The notes beneath the pieces were generated by a model. The model was not told where the DNA came from and did no database searches. It saw nothing but the letters and a program-made list of their open reading frames with translations. The translations under genes and the position numbers were made by a program. Below, piece by piece: positions 15,352 to 15,489 of a stretch of DNA of 15,489 nt (position 1 is the first letter of the stretch; the number at the start of each line of letters is the position of its first letter). Origin of the DNA: Nitrospira sp. (GTDB lineage Bacteria > Nitrospirota > Nitrospiria > Nitrospirales > Nitrospiraceae); the NCBI GenBank assembly GCA_025360665.1, contig JANYBU010000239.1:1-15489 (forward strand). The letters run 5' to 3'.

Positions 15352-15489
15352 GGGTCTTCTCCTTCCCGAGGGGGTGATTTCGGCCTGATTTCATATCGGG
15401 TCGAGCATGCAGGTGAGGACTTTGAGGCGCAGGTACTCCTCGTCACGTAGGCCGTAGCTGCGCCGCTGAATGACGCGGATCTTGTTGTT
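15352..15489 (-). mobile_element. Right-edge insertion sequence, ISL3-like, partial
   Basis: A transposase tail (stop at 15391) is followed by about 40 bases ending at a probable terminal repeat, GGGTCTTCTCCTTCCCG on the plus strand from 15352. Ends of this style, with an A/T-rich 8-bp flank (AAAACAAA at 15344-15351), are typical of ISL3 elements. The other end is outside the window, so neither the repeat pair nor the target duplication can be checked. Confidence 0.5.
15391..15489 (-). CDS. Transposase C-terminal fragment (ISL3-like)
   Basis: The last 32 residues of an ORF that enters from the right edge read NNKIRVIQRRSYGLRDEEYL, RLKVLTCMLDPI, stop. The NNKIxVIxRRxYGxRDxEYxRLK pattern is the conserved C-terminus of ISL3-type DDE transposases (after the catalytic Glu). 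Too little is present to judge whether the element is intact. The stop lies 68 bases from the Com-like start. Confidence 0.7.
   Translation of the reverse strand, partial: NNKIRVIQRRSYGLRDEEYLRLKVLTCMLDPI

Noticed and set aside
1..15489. CRISPR arrays, tRNA or rRNA genes
   Set aside because: No regular short repeats with spacers and no tRNA or rRNA signature were seen on either strand.

Overview
The window (about 55-60% GC by eye) looks like a chromosome segment of a Gram-negative bacterium. It has a TonB-dependent outer-membrane receptor, a TonB protein, a periplasmic chelatase-like protein, a lipoprotein and a bacterioferritin. From memory, the protein sequences and gene neighbourhood most resemble Nitrospira and relatives (Nitrospirota); that is an impression, not a search result. 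Almost everything is on the minus strand; the only plus-strand gene is a bacterioferritin tail at the left edge.

Left part (1-2747). The C-terminal 46 residues of a bacterioferritin converge on a delta-60-repeat lipoprotein gene. That gene is broken by frameshifts, a stop codon and a 1061-bp IS30-family element (979-2039) with a 4-bp target duplication. The transposase has Ala where the catalytic Glu of its DD(33)E triad should be. Middle (2748-4933). This is sparse: a stretch with no convincing gene, a small zinc-ribbon-like ORF with a good ribosome binding site, and a TPR-like ORF whose open frame runs upstream without a start codon.

Right part (4934-15489). This is a long co-directional iron or metallo-tetrapyrrole transport locus, read right to left. 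It holds an ISL3-like transposase tail at the edge, a 56-residue Com-like zinc finger, an AraC-type regulator, a membrane fusion protein, a MacB/LolD-type ATPase, two FtsX-type permeases, TonB, a periplasmic protein built from four CbiX-like units, and a TonB-dependent receptor. A strong Fur-box-like palindrome (10158-10178) lies between the exporter genes and tonB, so tonB, the chelatase-like gene and the receptor are probably iron-regulated. AraC and the fusion protein overlap by ATGA. The reconstructed tonB and the longer form of the chelatase-like gene also overlap by ATGA.

Working model (inference): the receptor and TonB bring an iron chelate, heme or corrinoid-like compound into the periplasm, the CbiX-like protein binds or processes it, and the fusion protein/ATPase/FtsX pump exports the ligand or product, with AraC and Fur as controls. 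Many of these genes are damaged as read: an in-frame TAG in the receptor, two 1-base deletions in tonB, a stop plus a frameshift in permease 1, and a lost N-terminus in the ATPase. Either the locus is decaying, as the two insertion sequences suggest, or the assembly carries base errors. Re-sequencing would decide.
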